NCBI GenBank assembly: GCA_947259415.1
Contig: CAMYMI010000018.1
Coordinates: 1 to 64,000 of the forward strand
DNA length: 64,000 nucleotides
From: an uncultured Ectothiorhodospiraceae bacterium
Lineage (GTDB): Bacteria; Pseudomonadota; Gammaproteobacteria; UBA9214
Direction: 5' to 3'
Positions 41,647 through 50,310 of the stretch are shown here, piece after piece (within the stretch, counting starts at the first letter, position 1; every line of letters begins with the position of its first letter). The translations under genes and the position numbers were made by a program. Below the pieces are notes generated by a model. That model saw nothing but the letters and a program-made list of their open reading frames with translations, was not told where the DNA came from and searched no databases.

Positions 41647-43017
41647 TTATTCAAATAACCTTGCCAGGTCGTTGTAAAAGGCCAGTGACATCAATAGTAG
41701 CAGCAGGATGATCCCTACCCGCTGACCGAACATCTGGGCCGCCTCGGACACCGGGCTCCCCTTCAACAGCTCGATCAGGTAATACATCAGGTGTCCGCCG
41801 TCCAGGATTGGAATCGGCAACAGGTTGAGTACACCCAGGCTGACACTGACAATGGCCAGAAAACCCAGAAAGGCGGCGAGACCGATTGCGGCCGACTGGC
41901 CCGCATAACGGGCAATGCTGATCGGCCCGCTGAGGTTTTCGACGGAGGCCTTCCCGCTGACCATTTTCCAAAGAGTCCTCAACGTCAGTGTCGACATTTC
42001 CCAAGTCTTTCCAAGGGCGGCCGGGACTGCCTCTAGCACACCGTAGCGGACAACGACGCGCATTGTAGCATGCTCATCCACATCCGGAAGACGCACATAA
42101 GCGCCGACACGTCCTACCGTTTGTCCCTCGTCTTTAATCGCCTGTGGTGTCAGGCTAAGGTCCAGCCGCTCATCCCCACGCTGAACCTGTAGCATGATGG
42201 TCCGGGCCGGCCGGGTCCGCACATATTCGACCCACTGATTCCAGTCCTTCACCGCGACACCATCCGCTGACACGATCAGGTCACCGGCGCGCAAGCCAGC
42301 CTGTTCTCCCGGACCGCCGGCAACCAGCCGATCGATCATGGCTGGATACACCGGGCGCCAGGGCTTGATGCCGAAGTTTTCCAGCACCCCGCCCTTCTCC
42401 AGCAGGCGGGTGGACCCATCCAGTCTGACCCGCACGAGCCTGTCATTGCCTTGCGGGTCCCGCACCCCGATGTCGAAGGAGGCCTGCTCGTCCAGACCGG
42501 CATCCAGCAGGGCAAGGACCGCCTCCTCCCAGCTGCTCGTCGGCCTGTCCTTGATGCGGCGTATCTCGTCACCCGGCATGAAGCCGGCCTGTTCAGCCGG
42601 TGACGATTCGATCAACTCGCCGATAACAGGGCGCAGTCCCGGTACCCCGCTGACAAACATGAGCCAGTAGGCAGCGATGGCAAACAGAAAGTTGAACAAG
42701 GGGCCGGCCGCAACCACCGCGATCCGCGTGGACAGTCCCTGGCGGTTGAACGCCCGGTGCTGTTCAGCGGCAGTCACCTCACCCTCGCGCTCATCCAGCA
42801 TCCTGACATAACCGCCGAGCGGGATGGCCGCCACTACCAGCTCGGTTTTGTCGGCACCGAATCGTCGGCTCCACAGGGGCTTCCCGAAACCGACCGAGAA
42901 ACGCAGGACCTTGACACCCAGCCTTCTGGCCACCCAGAAATGTCCGAATTCATGGACCGTGACGAGGACTCCGATCGCTGCAATGAAGGCGACTACCGAG
43001 AGAAGTACGCCGTTCAT
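41647..43017 (-). CDS. rseP: Site-2 intramembrane metalloprotease RseP
   Basis: This 456-residue inner-membrane protease cleaves the anti-sigma factor RseA and leftover signal peptides. The zinc site HExxH is in [20 protein letters not shown] near residue 20. Two PDZ domains follow (about residues 115-290). The third zinc ligand lies in [20 protein letters not shown] near residue 400. The length is typical. It is four-base coupled to dxr upstream and sits 32 bases before bamA, as in E. coli. Confidence 0.97.
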   Translation of the reverse strand: MNGVLLSVVAFIAAIGVLVTVHEFGHFWVARRLGVKVLRFSVGFGKPLWSRRFGADKTELVVAAIPLGGYVRMLDEREGEVTAAEQHRAFNRQGLSTRIAVVAAGPLFNFLFAIAAYWLMFVSGVPGLRPVIGELIESSPAEQAGFMPGDEIRRIKDRPTSSWEEAVLALLDAGLDEQASFDIGVRDPQGNDRLVRVRLDGSTRLLEKGGVLENFGIKPWRPVYPAMIDRLVAGGPGEQAGLRAGDLIVSADGVAVKDWNQWVEYVRTRPARTIMLQVQRGDERLDLSLTPQAIKDEGQTVGRVGAYVRLPDVDEHATMRVVVRYGVLEAVPAALGKTWEMSTLTLRTLWKMVSGKASVENLSGPISIARYAGQSAAIGLAAFLGFLAIVSVSLGVLNLLPIPILDGGHLMYYLIELLKGSPVSEAAQMFGQRVGIILLLLLMSLAFYNDLARLFE

Positions 43018-44240
43018 GAGCTCGCCTGCATACGGCCTGAGCCGATGTAGTCCCTTGCCTGACGGCGCGCCGCGGTGTCATCCTGGAGTATCACTTCCAG
43101 CGATACCGCATCATGCACCGTACATTGCTCCATGACGTGTTCAATGAGCCGCGGGATAGAGGTGAAGGAAATCTCCTGATCGAGAAATGCCTGCACGGCC
43201 ACTTCATTGGCCGCATTAAGGATGGCCGGTGCGGTGCCGCCCTTCTGCCAGGCATGACAGGCCAGTTCCAGGCAGGGGAAACGCTCCCTGTCAGGATCTT
43301 CGAACTGCAGGGAACCCACTGCCGTCAGGTCCAGTTGCTCTGCGCCCGAGTCGATCCTGTCCGGCCAGGCCAGGGCGTGGGTGATGGGAATGCGCATATC
43401 CGGATTCCCCAGCTGGGCAAGCACGGAACCGTCTTCAAATTCCACCATCGAGTGCAAAATACTCTGGGGGTGGATGAGTACCCCGATCTTTTCCAGGGGC
43501 AGGTCAAACAGCCAGCCGGCCTCGATGACCTCAAGACCCTTGTTCATCATGGTGGCCGAGTCAACGGATATCTTGCGCCCCATCTCCCAGTTGGGGTGCG
43601 CGCAGGCCTGCGCCGGCGTGACACCGGCCAGCTTGCTGATCGGCAGTGCCCTGAATGGACCACCGGAGGCCGTCAGCATGATCTTGCGGACACCGCGTGG
43701 TTTATGTCCGGCTGCATAGTTATCCGGCATACACTGGAGGATGGCATTATGCTCGCTGTCGATCGGCAGCAGAACAGCATCATTGTCGCGCACGGCCTGC
43801 ATGAACAAGGCACCGGACATCACCAGCGCCTCCTTGTTCGCCAGCAATACACGTTTCCCCCGGTTGGCGGCCTCGAGACTTGGCAGCAGGCCGGCCGCTC
43901 CGACGATCGCTGCCATTACGATGTCCACCTCGGGCAGACCGGCCACTTCCACAAGCGCGTCCCTGCCACCGAGCACCCGGACAGCCGGAGCCGTGTCACG
44001 TAATATCTCCGTCAGCCTTTGGGCCGCATCAGGATCCGCCATCACGGCATAGCGCGGCCGGTACCGTTCACACTGCCCGGCCAGGGCCTCGGCATCGGTG
44101 TTCGCCGTCAGTGCAATGACATGAAACCTTTCGGGATACCTGGACACGACATCCAGGGTATTTACGCCGATGGAACCGGTCGCACCCAGTATGGTTATGC
44201 CTGCCGGTCGTGAATCATCCATCGCTGTCTGTACCTGCAA
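43014..44240 (-). CDS. dxr: 1-deoxy-D-xylulose 5-phosphate reductoisomerase
   Basis: This enzyme of up to 408 residues makes MEP from DXP, the first committed isoprenoid step. The NADPH-binding motif is [20 protein letters not shown] near residue 16. [12 protein letters not shown] near residue 130, [15 protein letters not shown] near 156, LTASGGPFR near 188 and [20 protein letters not shown] near 215 form the active site. An ATG at 44222 is the more likely start, placing MDDSRPAG just before the motif. The stop overlaps rseP by four bases. Confidence 0.96.
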   Translation of the reverse strand: MQVQTAMDDSRPAGITILGATGSIGVNTLDVVSRYPERFHVIALTANTDAEALAGQCERYRPRYAVMADPDAAQRLTEILRDTAPAVRVLGGRDALVEVAGLPEVDIVMAAIVGAAGLLPSLEAANRGKRVLLANKEALVMSGALFMQAVRDNDAVLLPIDSEHNAILQCMPDNYAAGHKPRGVRKIMLTASGGPFRALPISKLAGVTPAQACAHPNWEMGRKISVDSATMMNKGLEVIEAGWLFDLPLEKIGVLIHPQSILHSMVEFEDGSVLAQLGNPDMRIPITHALAWPDRIDSGAEQLDLTAVGSLQFEDPDRERFPCLELACHAWQKGGTAPAILNAANEVAVQAFLDQEISFTSIPRLIEHVMEQCTVHDAVSLEVILQDDTAARRQARDYIGSGRMQASS

Positions 44241-44277
44241 TCATATTCGCTATAGTCCCCGGGACAAACAGTGCCGC

Positions 44278-45096
44278 TCAAAGTTCCAGCCAGTAAAGTC
44301 CCAGCAGAAAAACCGGGGCCGCGGCCGTCAGGCTGTCGATTCGGTCGAGGACACCGCCATGTCCGGGAATGATATGGCTGCTGTCCTTTATCCCGCGCTG
44401 ACGCTTCATCAGGCTCTCCAGCAGGTCACCAACGATGGAAAACATCACCGCGAGAAGCGAAACCAGCACCAGCCCTGCCGTCCACCTGACCGACTGGCTG
44501 TAGAGCAGCCCGACCACTAGCGCGAACAGCCCGCTGCTGCCAATCCCTCCATAGACGCCCTGCCATGTCTTGCCCGGACTGACAACGGGTGCCAGCTTGG
44601 TGCGCCCCCAACGGCGTCCCGCGAAATAAGCGCCGCTGTCCGCAATCCAGATCAGCACCAGCAGGAACAGGGTAAACAACGGACCGTCCTGTTCCCGTCC
44701 ATGCAGCATCACCAGCGCCGCCCAGGCAGGCAGTATGACCAACAGGCCTATCACAGACTTCATCACACGCACGAGCGCACCAGATTCTGTAGTGATTTTC
44801 GCCCGGCTGACCCAGTAGAGCGCTGCCAGCCACCACAGCAGGGCAGCCACCAGCAGGATATTGATCAGTGCATCCAGTGGTGCCCTCCAGGCAAGCCAGA
44901 CCAGCAACAGGATGACGGCCGGGTATAACAGCTGGGCAAGGACGGTCTGCAGCGGCACCAGGCGTGCCCATTCCCACAACCCGACCCCCATAATCAGGGC
45001 CAGTACCAGCGCCACGCTGGCTGTCGGGAGGAAAAAGATACCGCCAACGACGAGCGGTATCATGATCGCTGCCGAGATCAGGCGTGTTTTAAGCAC
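44278..45096 (-). CDS. cdsA: Phosphatidate cytidylyltransferase
   Basis: This 272-residue membrane enzyme makes CDP-diacylglycerol for phospholipid synthesis. It has about seven membrane helices. The family signature near the C-terminus is intact: KRQRGIKDSSHIIPGHGGVL followed by DRIDSL. DSGAYFAGRRWGRTKLAPVV and SPGKTWQGVYGG lie just before it. The start overlaps the uppS stop by eight bases. The uppS-cdsA-dxr-rseP order is standard. Confidence 0.96.
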   Translation of the reverse strand: MLKTRLISAAIMIPLVVGGIFFLPTASVALVLALIMGVGLWEWARLVPLQTVLAQLLYPAVILLLVWLAWRAPLDALINILLVAALLWWLAALYWVSRAKITTESGALVRVMKSVIGLLVILPAWAALVMLHGREQDGPLFTLFLLVLIWIADSGAYFAGRRWGRTKLAPVVSPGKTWQGVYGGIGSSGLFALVVGLLYSQSVRWTAGLVLVSLLAVMFSIVGDLLESLMKRQRGIKDSSHIIPGHGGVLDRIDSLTAAAPVFLLGLYWLEL

Positions 45097-45838
45097 CCTT
45101 CAACTGCTCCACCTGGTCTCCGGTACGACCAAAACGTCGTTGCCGGCTGGCAAACGACTGCAAGGCCTCATCCAGTGTGTGTTCGTTGAAGGCCGGCCAC
45201 AGGACATCGGTAAAATAGAGCTCCGTATAGGCCAGCTGCCACAGCAGGAAATTACTGATGCGCTGCTCACCGCCGGTACGGATAAAGAGGTCTGGCTCGG
45301 GCAGGTCCGCCAGTGAGACCTCCCCGGCAATCATATCCGGCGTGATGTCCTCCGGTTGAATCTCGCCGGTGGCAACTCGCCCGGCAATGACACGCAGCGC
45401 CTGGGAGATATCCCACTGCCCCCCGTAATTCGCGGCAATCACCAGGTCCATTGACGCATTCGCACGGGTCTTGTCCTCGGCTTCTGCGATCAGTTCACGA
45501 AGGCGTTTCGGGAAGGCATCGCGCTCGCCGATAATGCGCACCCGGATACCATTCCTGTGCAGGTTCTCGATTTCCTTTTTCAGGGTGCGGATAAACAGGT
45601 CCATCAGCAGGCCCACCTCGTCACGCGGGCGACGCCAGTTCTCACTGCTGAAGGCAAACAGCGTCAACGCCCTGATGCCCTTGTTATGGCAGGCCTCGAC
45701 GATTTTCCTGACCGCCTTCACGCCCTCGCGATGTCCGACATAACGCGGCAACATGCGTGCCCGTGCCCAGCGGCCGTTACCGTCCATGATGATGGCAATA
45801 TGCTGCGGCAGTCTGTTGGATTTCTCGGTGCTTGTCAT
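45089..45838 (-). CDS. uppS: Undecaprenyl diphosphate synthase
   Basis: This 249-residue cis-prenyltransferase builds the C55 lipid carrier for peptidoglycan and LPS. The N-terminal HIAIIMDGNGRWARARMLPR carries the catalytic aspartate. LTLFAFSSENWRRP near residue 65 and PDLFIRTGGEQRISNFLLWQ near 200 are conserved, followed by AYTELYF. The C-terminus contains the usual arginine-rich RQRRFGRTGDQ. It is 35 bases downstream of frr. Confidence 0.97.
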   Translation of the reverse strand: MTSTEKSNRLPQHIAIIMDGNGRWARARMLPRYVGHREGVKAVRKIVEACHNKGIRALTLFAFSSENWRRPRDEVGLLMDLFIRTLKKEIENLHRNGIRVRIIGERDAFPKRLRELIAEAEDKTRANASMDLVIAANYGGQWDISQALRVIAGRVATGEIQPEDITPDMIAGEVSLADLPEPDLFIRTGGEQRISNFLLWQLAYTELYFTDVLWPAFNEHTLDEALQSFASRQRRFGRTGDQVEQLKGA

Positions 45839-45872
45839 ATTAATGAAGAATAAACGGCAGCGGCTGCCGGAT

Positions 45873-46430
45873 TTATACTTCCATCAGTTCCGCTTCCTTC
45901 TGTGACACGATTTCGTCGACATTGGCCACATGCTGGTCCGTGATACGCTGAATATCATCCTCGGCCTTGCGCTCCTCGTCCTCGGAGATCTCCTTTTCCT
46001 TGAGCAGTTCTTTCAGGTCATTGTTGGCGTCACGGCGGATATTGCGGACAGCCACTTTCGCAGCCTCGCCGTCGTTACGCACGACCTTGACCAGGTTACG
46101 TCGGCTTTCCTCGGTCAGCGGTGGCATCGGTATGCGCATCACCATACCGGCGGTTGCCGGGTTAAGCCCCAGGTCGGAGGAGATGATCGCCTTCTCGATG
46201 ACCTGTACCATCTGCTTCTCCCAGGGTGTCACCGTCAGGGTGCGGGCATCCTCGACCGAGATGTTGGCAACCTGCGATATCGGTACCTGGCTACCGTAAT
46301 AATCGACGGTCAGGTGATCAAGCAGGCTGGGATGGGCCCGGCCTGTGCGTACCTTGCTCAGCGCCTGCTTCAGCGCCTCGACGCTCTTGTCCATGCGCTC
46401 ACTGGCATCCTGTTTGATGGCTTCGATCAT
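45873..46430 (-). CDS. frr: Ribosome recycling factor
   Basis: RRF splits post-termination ribosomes together with EF-G. From the ATG at 46430 it is 185 residues, starting [20 protein letters not shown] as in E. coli. [20 protein letters not shown] near residue 27, [19 protein letters not shown] and the arginine-rich [15 protein letters not shown] segment are conserved. Two further in-frame starts lie just upstream (ATG 46433 and TTG 46436), overlapping the pyrH stop. Confidence 0.97.
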   Translation of the reverse strand: MIEAIKQDASERMDKSVEALKQALSKVRTGRAHPSLLDHLTVDYYGSQVPISQVANISVEDARTLTVTPWEKQMVQVIEKAIISSDLGLNPATAGMVMRIPMPPLTEESRRNLVKVVRNDGEAAKVAVRNIRRDANNDLKELLKEKEISEDEERKAEDDIQRITDQHVANVDEIVSQKEAELMEV

Positions 46431-46432
46431 CA

Positions 46433-47146
46433 TCAAGTCTCCCGCTCCACCAACGTACCTACATTATCCCCGGCAGCGATCCGGGCCAGATGGCCGGGTT
46501 CGAAAATGTTGAATACCCGGACCGCCATGTTGTGTTCGTTGCACAGCACCAGTGCCGTGGCATCCATCACCGCCAGTTTCCGCTTCAGCGCCTCGTCAAA
46601 GGTCAGCCGGTCATACAAGGTCGCATCCTTGTTCGTCACCGGGTCGTCCGAGTAGATGCCATCGACCTTGGTGGCTTTCAGCATGATATCGGCATCGATC
46701 TCGATAGCACGCAGGCTCGCGGCTGAATCCGTAGTAAAGAACGGGTTACCTGTGCCGGCAGCGAATATCACCACCCGCCCTTTTTCCAGGTGGCGGATCG
46801 CGCGTCCGCGGATATAGGGCTCACACACCTGGTTTATTCTCAGGGCCGACATCACCCGGCAGTTTGCGCCGGTCTTCCCAAGGGCGTCCTGCAGCGCCAG
46901 CGCATTGATTACCGTCGCCAGCATTCCCATGTGATCGCCGGTCACCCGGTCCATTCCACGCGAGGCCATGCCGGCACCGCGCACAATATTGCCACCACCG
47001 ATGACCAGACCGATCTGTACACCGGTCGAACTGACCGTGTGAATCTCGCCGGCGATGCGCTGGATCACCTCCGGGTCAATACCGTGATCCTGGGCACCCA
47101 TCAGGGCCTCACCACTAAGCTTCAGCATTATACGCCGGTATTGCAC
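46433..47146 (-). CDS. pyrH: UMP kinase
   Basis: This 237-residue enzyme phosphorylates UMP to [23 protein letters not shown] at the N-terminus, [20 protein letters not shown] near residue 45 and [19 protein letters not shown] near 70 define the amino-acid-kinase-type bacterial UMP kinase. [19 protein letters not shown] near residue 130 is the nucleotide site. A weak promoter candidate (TTTACA at 47195-47200 and TCTATC at 47172-47177, both on the minus strand, 17 apart) lies in the gap after tsf. Confidence 0.97.
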   Translation of the reverse strand: MQYRRIMLKLSGEALMGAQDHGIDPEVIQRIAGEIHTVSSTGVQIGLVIGGGNIVRGAGMASRGMDRVTGDHMGMLATVINALALQDALGKTGANCRVMSALRINQVCEPYIRGRAIRHLEKGRVVIFAAGTGNPFFTTDSAASLRAIEIDADIMLKATKVDGIYSDDPVTNKDATLYDRLTFDEALKRKLAVMDATALVLCNEHNMAVRVFNIFEPGHLARIAAGDNVGTLVERET

Positions 47147-47240
47147 TCTTTTTCCTTTTATATGTCAGTTAGATAGAGAATATTCATGAATTCCTGTAAA
47201 GCCGGAACCATTGTCTTACTTTTCCACCATCAATACCATG

Positions 47241-47271
47241 TAAAAAAAACGGGGTCGACATCCGACCCCGT
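47241..47271 (-). terminator. Rho-independent terminator of the rpsB-tsf operon
   Basis: Read on the minus strand, ACGGGGTCG pairs with CGACCCCGT across a five-base loop (stem arms 47271-47263 and 47257-47249), followed directly by a run of T. The nine-base GC-rich stem plus T-run is a textbook intrinsic terminator. It lies about 60 bases after the tsf stop and before pyrH, as in other gammaproteobacteria where pyrH is partly uncoupled from rpsB-tsf. Confidence 0.88.
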
Positions 47272-47328
47272 TGATTGTGTCTTTCAGCTTCACTGAAAAT
47301 CCATTGATGTAGCGGCTGCGGCCTCGGG

Positions 47329-48216
47329 TCAACCACCCTTGACCTGTGCCATCACTTCATCAGCGAAATTCTCTGCCTTCTTCTCAATACCCTCGCCCAG
47401 TTCCACGCGGTCGAAACCGACCACGCTGGCCCCGGCCGTCTCGAGCAGTTTCCCGACCGTCTGGTCCGGATCCTTGACGAAGGGCTGGCCCAGCAGAGTG
47501 ATCTCACCGAGGAACTTTTTGACTCGGCCATCGACCATCTTCTCGATGATATTGGCTGGCTTGCCGCTGGCCTCCGCCTGGGCGGAGAAAATCTCGCGCT
47601 CCTTGTCGATAACATCCCCGGGTACGTCATCAGCAGAACAGAAGCGGGGCTTGCTGGCGGCGATATGCATGGCGATATCACGCGCCAGTTCATCACTGCC
47701 GCCCTGCATCTCGACCAGCACACCGATCCGGACACCATGCTGGTAATGGGCAAGTTTTCCTTGTGCGGCCTGGCGATGAATAAAGCGGCGGACATTGATA
47801 TTTTCGCCGATCGAGGCAATCAGTGACTTGCGGGCGAGTTCGATGGTAGTGTCATCACCGTCACGCAAGGGCATGGCCAGCAGTGCATCGATATCGGCCG
47901 GGTCATTCGCCAGCACGCGATGTGCAATGGCGCGCGCGAACTCCTGGAAATCCTCCTTCTTCGCGACGAAATCGGTTTCGCAATTGACCTCGACAACGGC
48001 CGCGGCCATGCCGTCATCACTGGTCTCGATGACGATCAGGCCCTCTGAGGCGGTCCTGCCGGCCTTCTTGTCCGCTTTTGCCAACCCGGTCTTGCGCAGC
48101 GTCTGAATTGCTGCATCCATATCACCGCCGGCATCAACCAGTGCCTTCTTGCACTCCATCATGCCGGAGCCGGTGCGCTCGCGCAGTTCCTTCACTTGCG
48201 CTGCTGTAATTGCCAT
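47329..48216 (-). CDS. tsf: Translation elongation factor Ts
   Basis: EF-Ts recharges EF-Tu with GTP. The protein is 295 residues. [20 protein letters not shown] at the N-terminus and the core segment [20 protein letters not shown] near residue 75 contain the EF-Tu contact residues (TDFV). [20 protein letters not shown] and the C-terminal coiled-coil module follow. It lies 56 bases downstream of rpsB, with which it is certainly co-transcribed, and is followed by a strong terminator. Confidence 0.97.
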   Translation of the reverse strand: MAITAAQVKELRERTGSGMMECKKALVDAGGDMDAAIQTLRKTGLAKADKKAGRTASEGLIVIETSDDGMAAAVVEVNCETDFVAKKEDFQEFARAIAHRVLANDPADIDALLAMPLRDGDDTTIELARKSLIASIGENINVRRFIHRQAAQGKLAHYQHGVRIGVLVEMQGGSDELARDIAMHIAASKPRFCSADDVPGDVIDKEREIFSAQAEASGKPANIIEKMVDGRVKKFLGEITLLGQPFVKDPDQTVGKLLETAGASVVGFDRVELGEGIEKKAENFADEVMAQVKGG

Positions 48217-48272
48217 AGCTCTAACCTCTTTGAATCAAACCGGGAAACCTGAAGCAGCGCTGCAGGTCCGCT

Positions 48273-49292
48273 TTATGCGTCGCCCTTGTCATCGCCCGCT
48301 TCCGCCGCCTCTGTCTTCGCACTGTCGGTCGCTTGCTCATCAGCGGCCTCTTTTGTCGCAGTCTTTGTCTTCGCACTGTCGGTCGCTTGCTCATCAGCGG
48401 CCTCTTTTGTCGCACTGTCGGTCGCTTGCTCATCAGCGGCCTCTTTTGTCGCAGTCTTTGTCTTCGCACTGGCAGCCGCCTTTTTCTTCACCGTGACCTT
48501 CTTGGCTGTCTTTTTACGCGCGGGCGCCTTGGCGGCCTTCTTCGGGGTTGTGCGTTTACCTTCATCAAGCTCGACAAATTCATCTTCCGACTCGGTCGCG
48601 ATTCTGGCGATGCTCAGACGGCCGGTCTCAACGGCGTCTGCAGCGCTTTCTACGTAGAGATTGATGGCACGGATGGCGTCATCATTGCCTGGAATCACGT
48701 AGTCAACACCCTCAATCGGGTTGTTGGTATCCACGACACCGACAACGGGAACGCCCAGCTTGACAGCCTCGCTGATCGCAATTTTCTCATAGCCGACATC
48801 TACCACGAACATTGCATCGGGAATGCCGCTCATGTCCTTGATGCCACCCAGGCTGCGTTCGAGTTTTTCCTTTTCGCGCCGCAACATCAGGCCTTCTTTC
48901 TTGCTGAGCCTGGCAAGGGAACCATCCTCTTCCATACCCTCGAGGTCCTTGAGACGCTTGATCGATTGACGCACGGTCTTGTAATTGGTCAGCATGCCGC
49001 CCAGCCAGCGGTCATCGACAAAGGGCATGCCGCAACGCTCGGCCTGCTCACGCACGGCATTCCGTGCAGAGCGCTTGGTCCCGACAAACAATATCGTGCC
49101 GCCGTTTGCAACCAGGCTGCTGATATAATTCATTGCATCATTGAAAAGCGGCAGGGTCTGTTCGAGATTGATGATGTGAATCTTGCCGCGTTCACCGAAG
49201 ATGTAAGGGGCCATCTTCGGATTCCAGTAACGGGTCTGGTGACCGAAATGCACGCCAGCCTCAAGCATCTGGCGCATGGTGACATTTGCCAT
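48273..49292 (-). CDS. rpsB: 30S ribosomal protein S2 with long Lys/Ala-rich repeat tail
   Basis: From the ATG at 49292 the protein is 339 residues, against roughly 240 in E. coli. The S2 fold is complete up to about residue 232, from [20 protein letters not shown] through [20 protein letters not shown] and [15 protein letters not shown]. After residue about 245 comes a tail of roughly 95 residues. It is first basic ([20 protein letters not shown]), then carries three copies of a [13 protein letters not shown] unit, and ends acidic. The tail is probably disordered. The longer in-frame ATG at 49517 lies upstream of the promoter and is not used. A minus-strand promoter (49452-49480) leaves a leader of about 150 bases, where S2 autoregulation is expected from other species. 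Confidence 0.95.
   Translation of the reverse strand: MANVTMRQMLEAGVHFGHQTRYWNPKMAPYIFGERGKIHIINLEQTLPLFNDAMNYISSLVANGGTILFVGTKRSARNAVREQAERCGMPFVDDRWLGGMLTNYKTVRQSIKRLKDLEGMEEDGSLARLSKKEGLMLRREKEKLERSLGGIKDMSGIPDAMFVVDVGYEKIAISEAVKLGVPVVGVVDTNNPIEGVDYVIPGNDDAIRAINLYVESAADAVETGRLSIARIATESEDEFVELDEGKRTTPKKAAKAPARKKTAKKVTVKKKAAASAKTKTATKEAADEQATDSATKEAADEQATDSAKTKTATKEAADEQATDSAKTEAAEAGDDKGDA
48319..48454. repeat. In-frame tandem repeat in the rpsB tail
   Basis: Three essentially identical copies of a unit starting GCACTGTCGGTCGCTTGCTC begin at 48319, 48373 and 48412, so the spacings are 54 and 39 bases. Both are multiples of three and keep the rpsB frame. Each encodes [13 protein letters not shown], and the longer spacing adds KTKTA. 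Near-perfect identity of the DNA copies points to recent duplication by slippage or unequal recombination. Confidence 0.92.
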
Positions 49293-49437
49293 CAATAATT
49301 CTCCAATTTTCGGGTTAGGCCTCCATGTGCCCCATGTCAGCAACCCGGCTGCCGAAGTCAACGGCTGCCAGGCACCCTGCTGCATGTGCCGGCACATGTG
49401 TGAATTTAAATTTGACAAGCGATCCTGAACGGGCCGC

Positions 49438-49466
49438 TTAACAAGCCCGTCTTTATACCATACACT
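49438..49466 (+). promoter_or_regulatory. Predicted sigma-70 promoter of map
   Basis: On the plus strand a -35 TTAACA (49438-49443) and a -10 TACACT (49461-49466) are separated by 17 bases. The expected start near 49473 lies about 60 bases before the map ATG. It occupies the same DNA as the divergent rpsB promoter, so the two would interfere. The -10 is only a moderate match. Confidence 0.5.
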
Positions 49467-49480
49467 CCCTCCAGCGACAA
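49452..49480 (-). promoter_or_regulatory. Predicted sigma-70 promoter of rpsB
   Basis: On the minus strand a -35 TTGTCG (49480-49475) and a -10 TATAAA (49457-49452) are separated by 17 bases. Transcription would start near 49445, giving a leader of about 150 bases before the rpsB ATG. It overlaps the plus-strand map promoter candidate. Confidence 0.6.
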
Positions 49481-49533
49481 TCTCCGCGCGCACCCCGACC
49501 TGTGATTTGCTATCCAAGGAATCAGTAAGTTAT

Positions 49534-50301
49534 ATGGCTGTGACCATCAAAACGCCGGCCGAAATAGAAAAAATGCGCATCGCCGGCCGCCTTGCCGGTG
49601 AGGTCCTGCGCATGATCCGCCCCCATGTCAGGGCTGGGATCACCACCGAAGAACTCGACAGGATCTGCCACGAATACATCGTCAATGAGCAACAGGCGAT
49701 TCCCGCCCCCCTGAACTACCGCGGCTTCCCGAAGTCCATTTGCACATCCGTCAACCACGTCGTATGCCACGGGATTCCGTCAAGCAAGGTGCTCAAGAAG
49801 GGCGACATGCTGAATATCGACATTACCGTGATCAAGGACGGATTCCACGGCGATACCAGCAAGATATTCTTTGTCGGCGAACCCAGGGTTGCCTGCAAGC
49901 GCCTGGCGAGAATCAGTCATGAATGCCTGCTTATCGGCATAGAAACGGTGAAGCCCGGTGTGCGACTGGGTGATATCGGACACGCCATCCAGTCACATGC
50001 AGAGGCCAACAACTGCTCGATTGTGCGTGAGTACTGCGGCCATGGCATCGGGCGTGAATTTCACGAAGACCCCCAGGTTCTTCATTACGGCAAGCCCGGC
50101 ACCGGGATGAAACTCGAGCCCGGCATGACCTTCACCATCGAACCGATGGTTAACGCCGGGAAACGCCATACCAAGCTGCTTCCCGATGGCTGGACGGTCG
50201 TCACCAAGGACCACAGCCTGTCAGCCCAGTGGGAACACACCATTCTTGTCACGGAGATGGGCCACGAGGTGCTGACCTGTCTGGCCGGTGACGAGATCTA
50301 G
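49534..50301 (+). CDS. map: Methionine aminopeptidase, type I
   Basis: From the ATG at 49534 this is a 255-residue enzyme that removes the initiator methionine. The five metal ligands are visible: two aspartates in LNIDITVIKDGFHGDTSKIF, a histidine in GHGIGREFHEDPQVLHYG, a glutamate in GMTFTIEPMVNAG and a glutamate in WEHTILVTEMGHEVLT. The in-frame ATG at 49507 would add nine residues with no family match. It is divergent from rpsB, and glnD follows nine bases after its stop. Confidence 0.97.
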   Translation: MAVTIKTPAEIEKMRIAGRLAGEVLRMIRPHVRAGITTEELDRICHEYIVNEQQAIPAPLNYRGFPKSICTSVNHVVCHGIPSSKVLKKGDMLNIDITVIKDGFHGDTSKIFFVGEPRVACKRLARISHECLLIGIETVKPGVRLGDIGHAIQSHAEANNCSIVREYCGHGIGREFHEDPQVLHYGKPGTGMKLEPGMTFTIEPMVNAGKRHTKLLPDGWTVVTKDHSLSAQWEHTILVTEMGHEVLTCLAGDEI

Positions 50302-50310
50302 GCCCGGCCG

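Noticed and set aside
48319-48454. Short regular repeats that might suggest a CRISPR array
   Set aside because: The copies are direct, of unequal spacing in multiples of three, inside the rpsB reading frame and encode a repeated peptide. There are no unique spacers and no cas genes.
48333-49298. A 321-codon plus-strand frame opposite rpsB
   Set aside because: It is antisense to the well-supported rpsB gene and would begin inside the repeat tail; no family match is apparent.
49412-49417. Perfect TTGACA upstream of map
   Set aside because: No -10 box at the right distance; the TTAACA/TACACT pair further on fits better.
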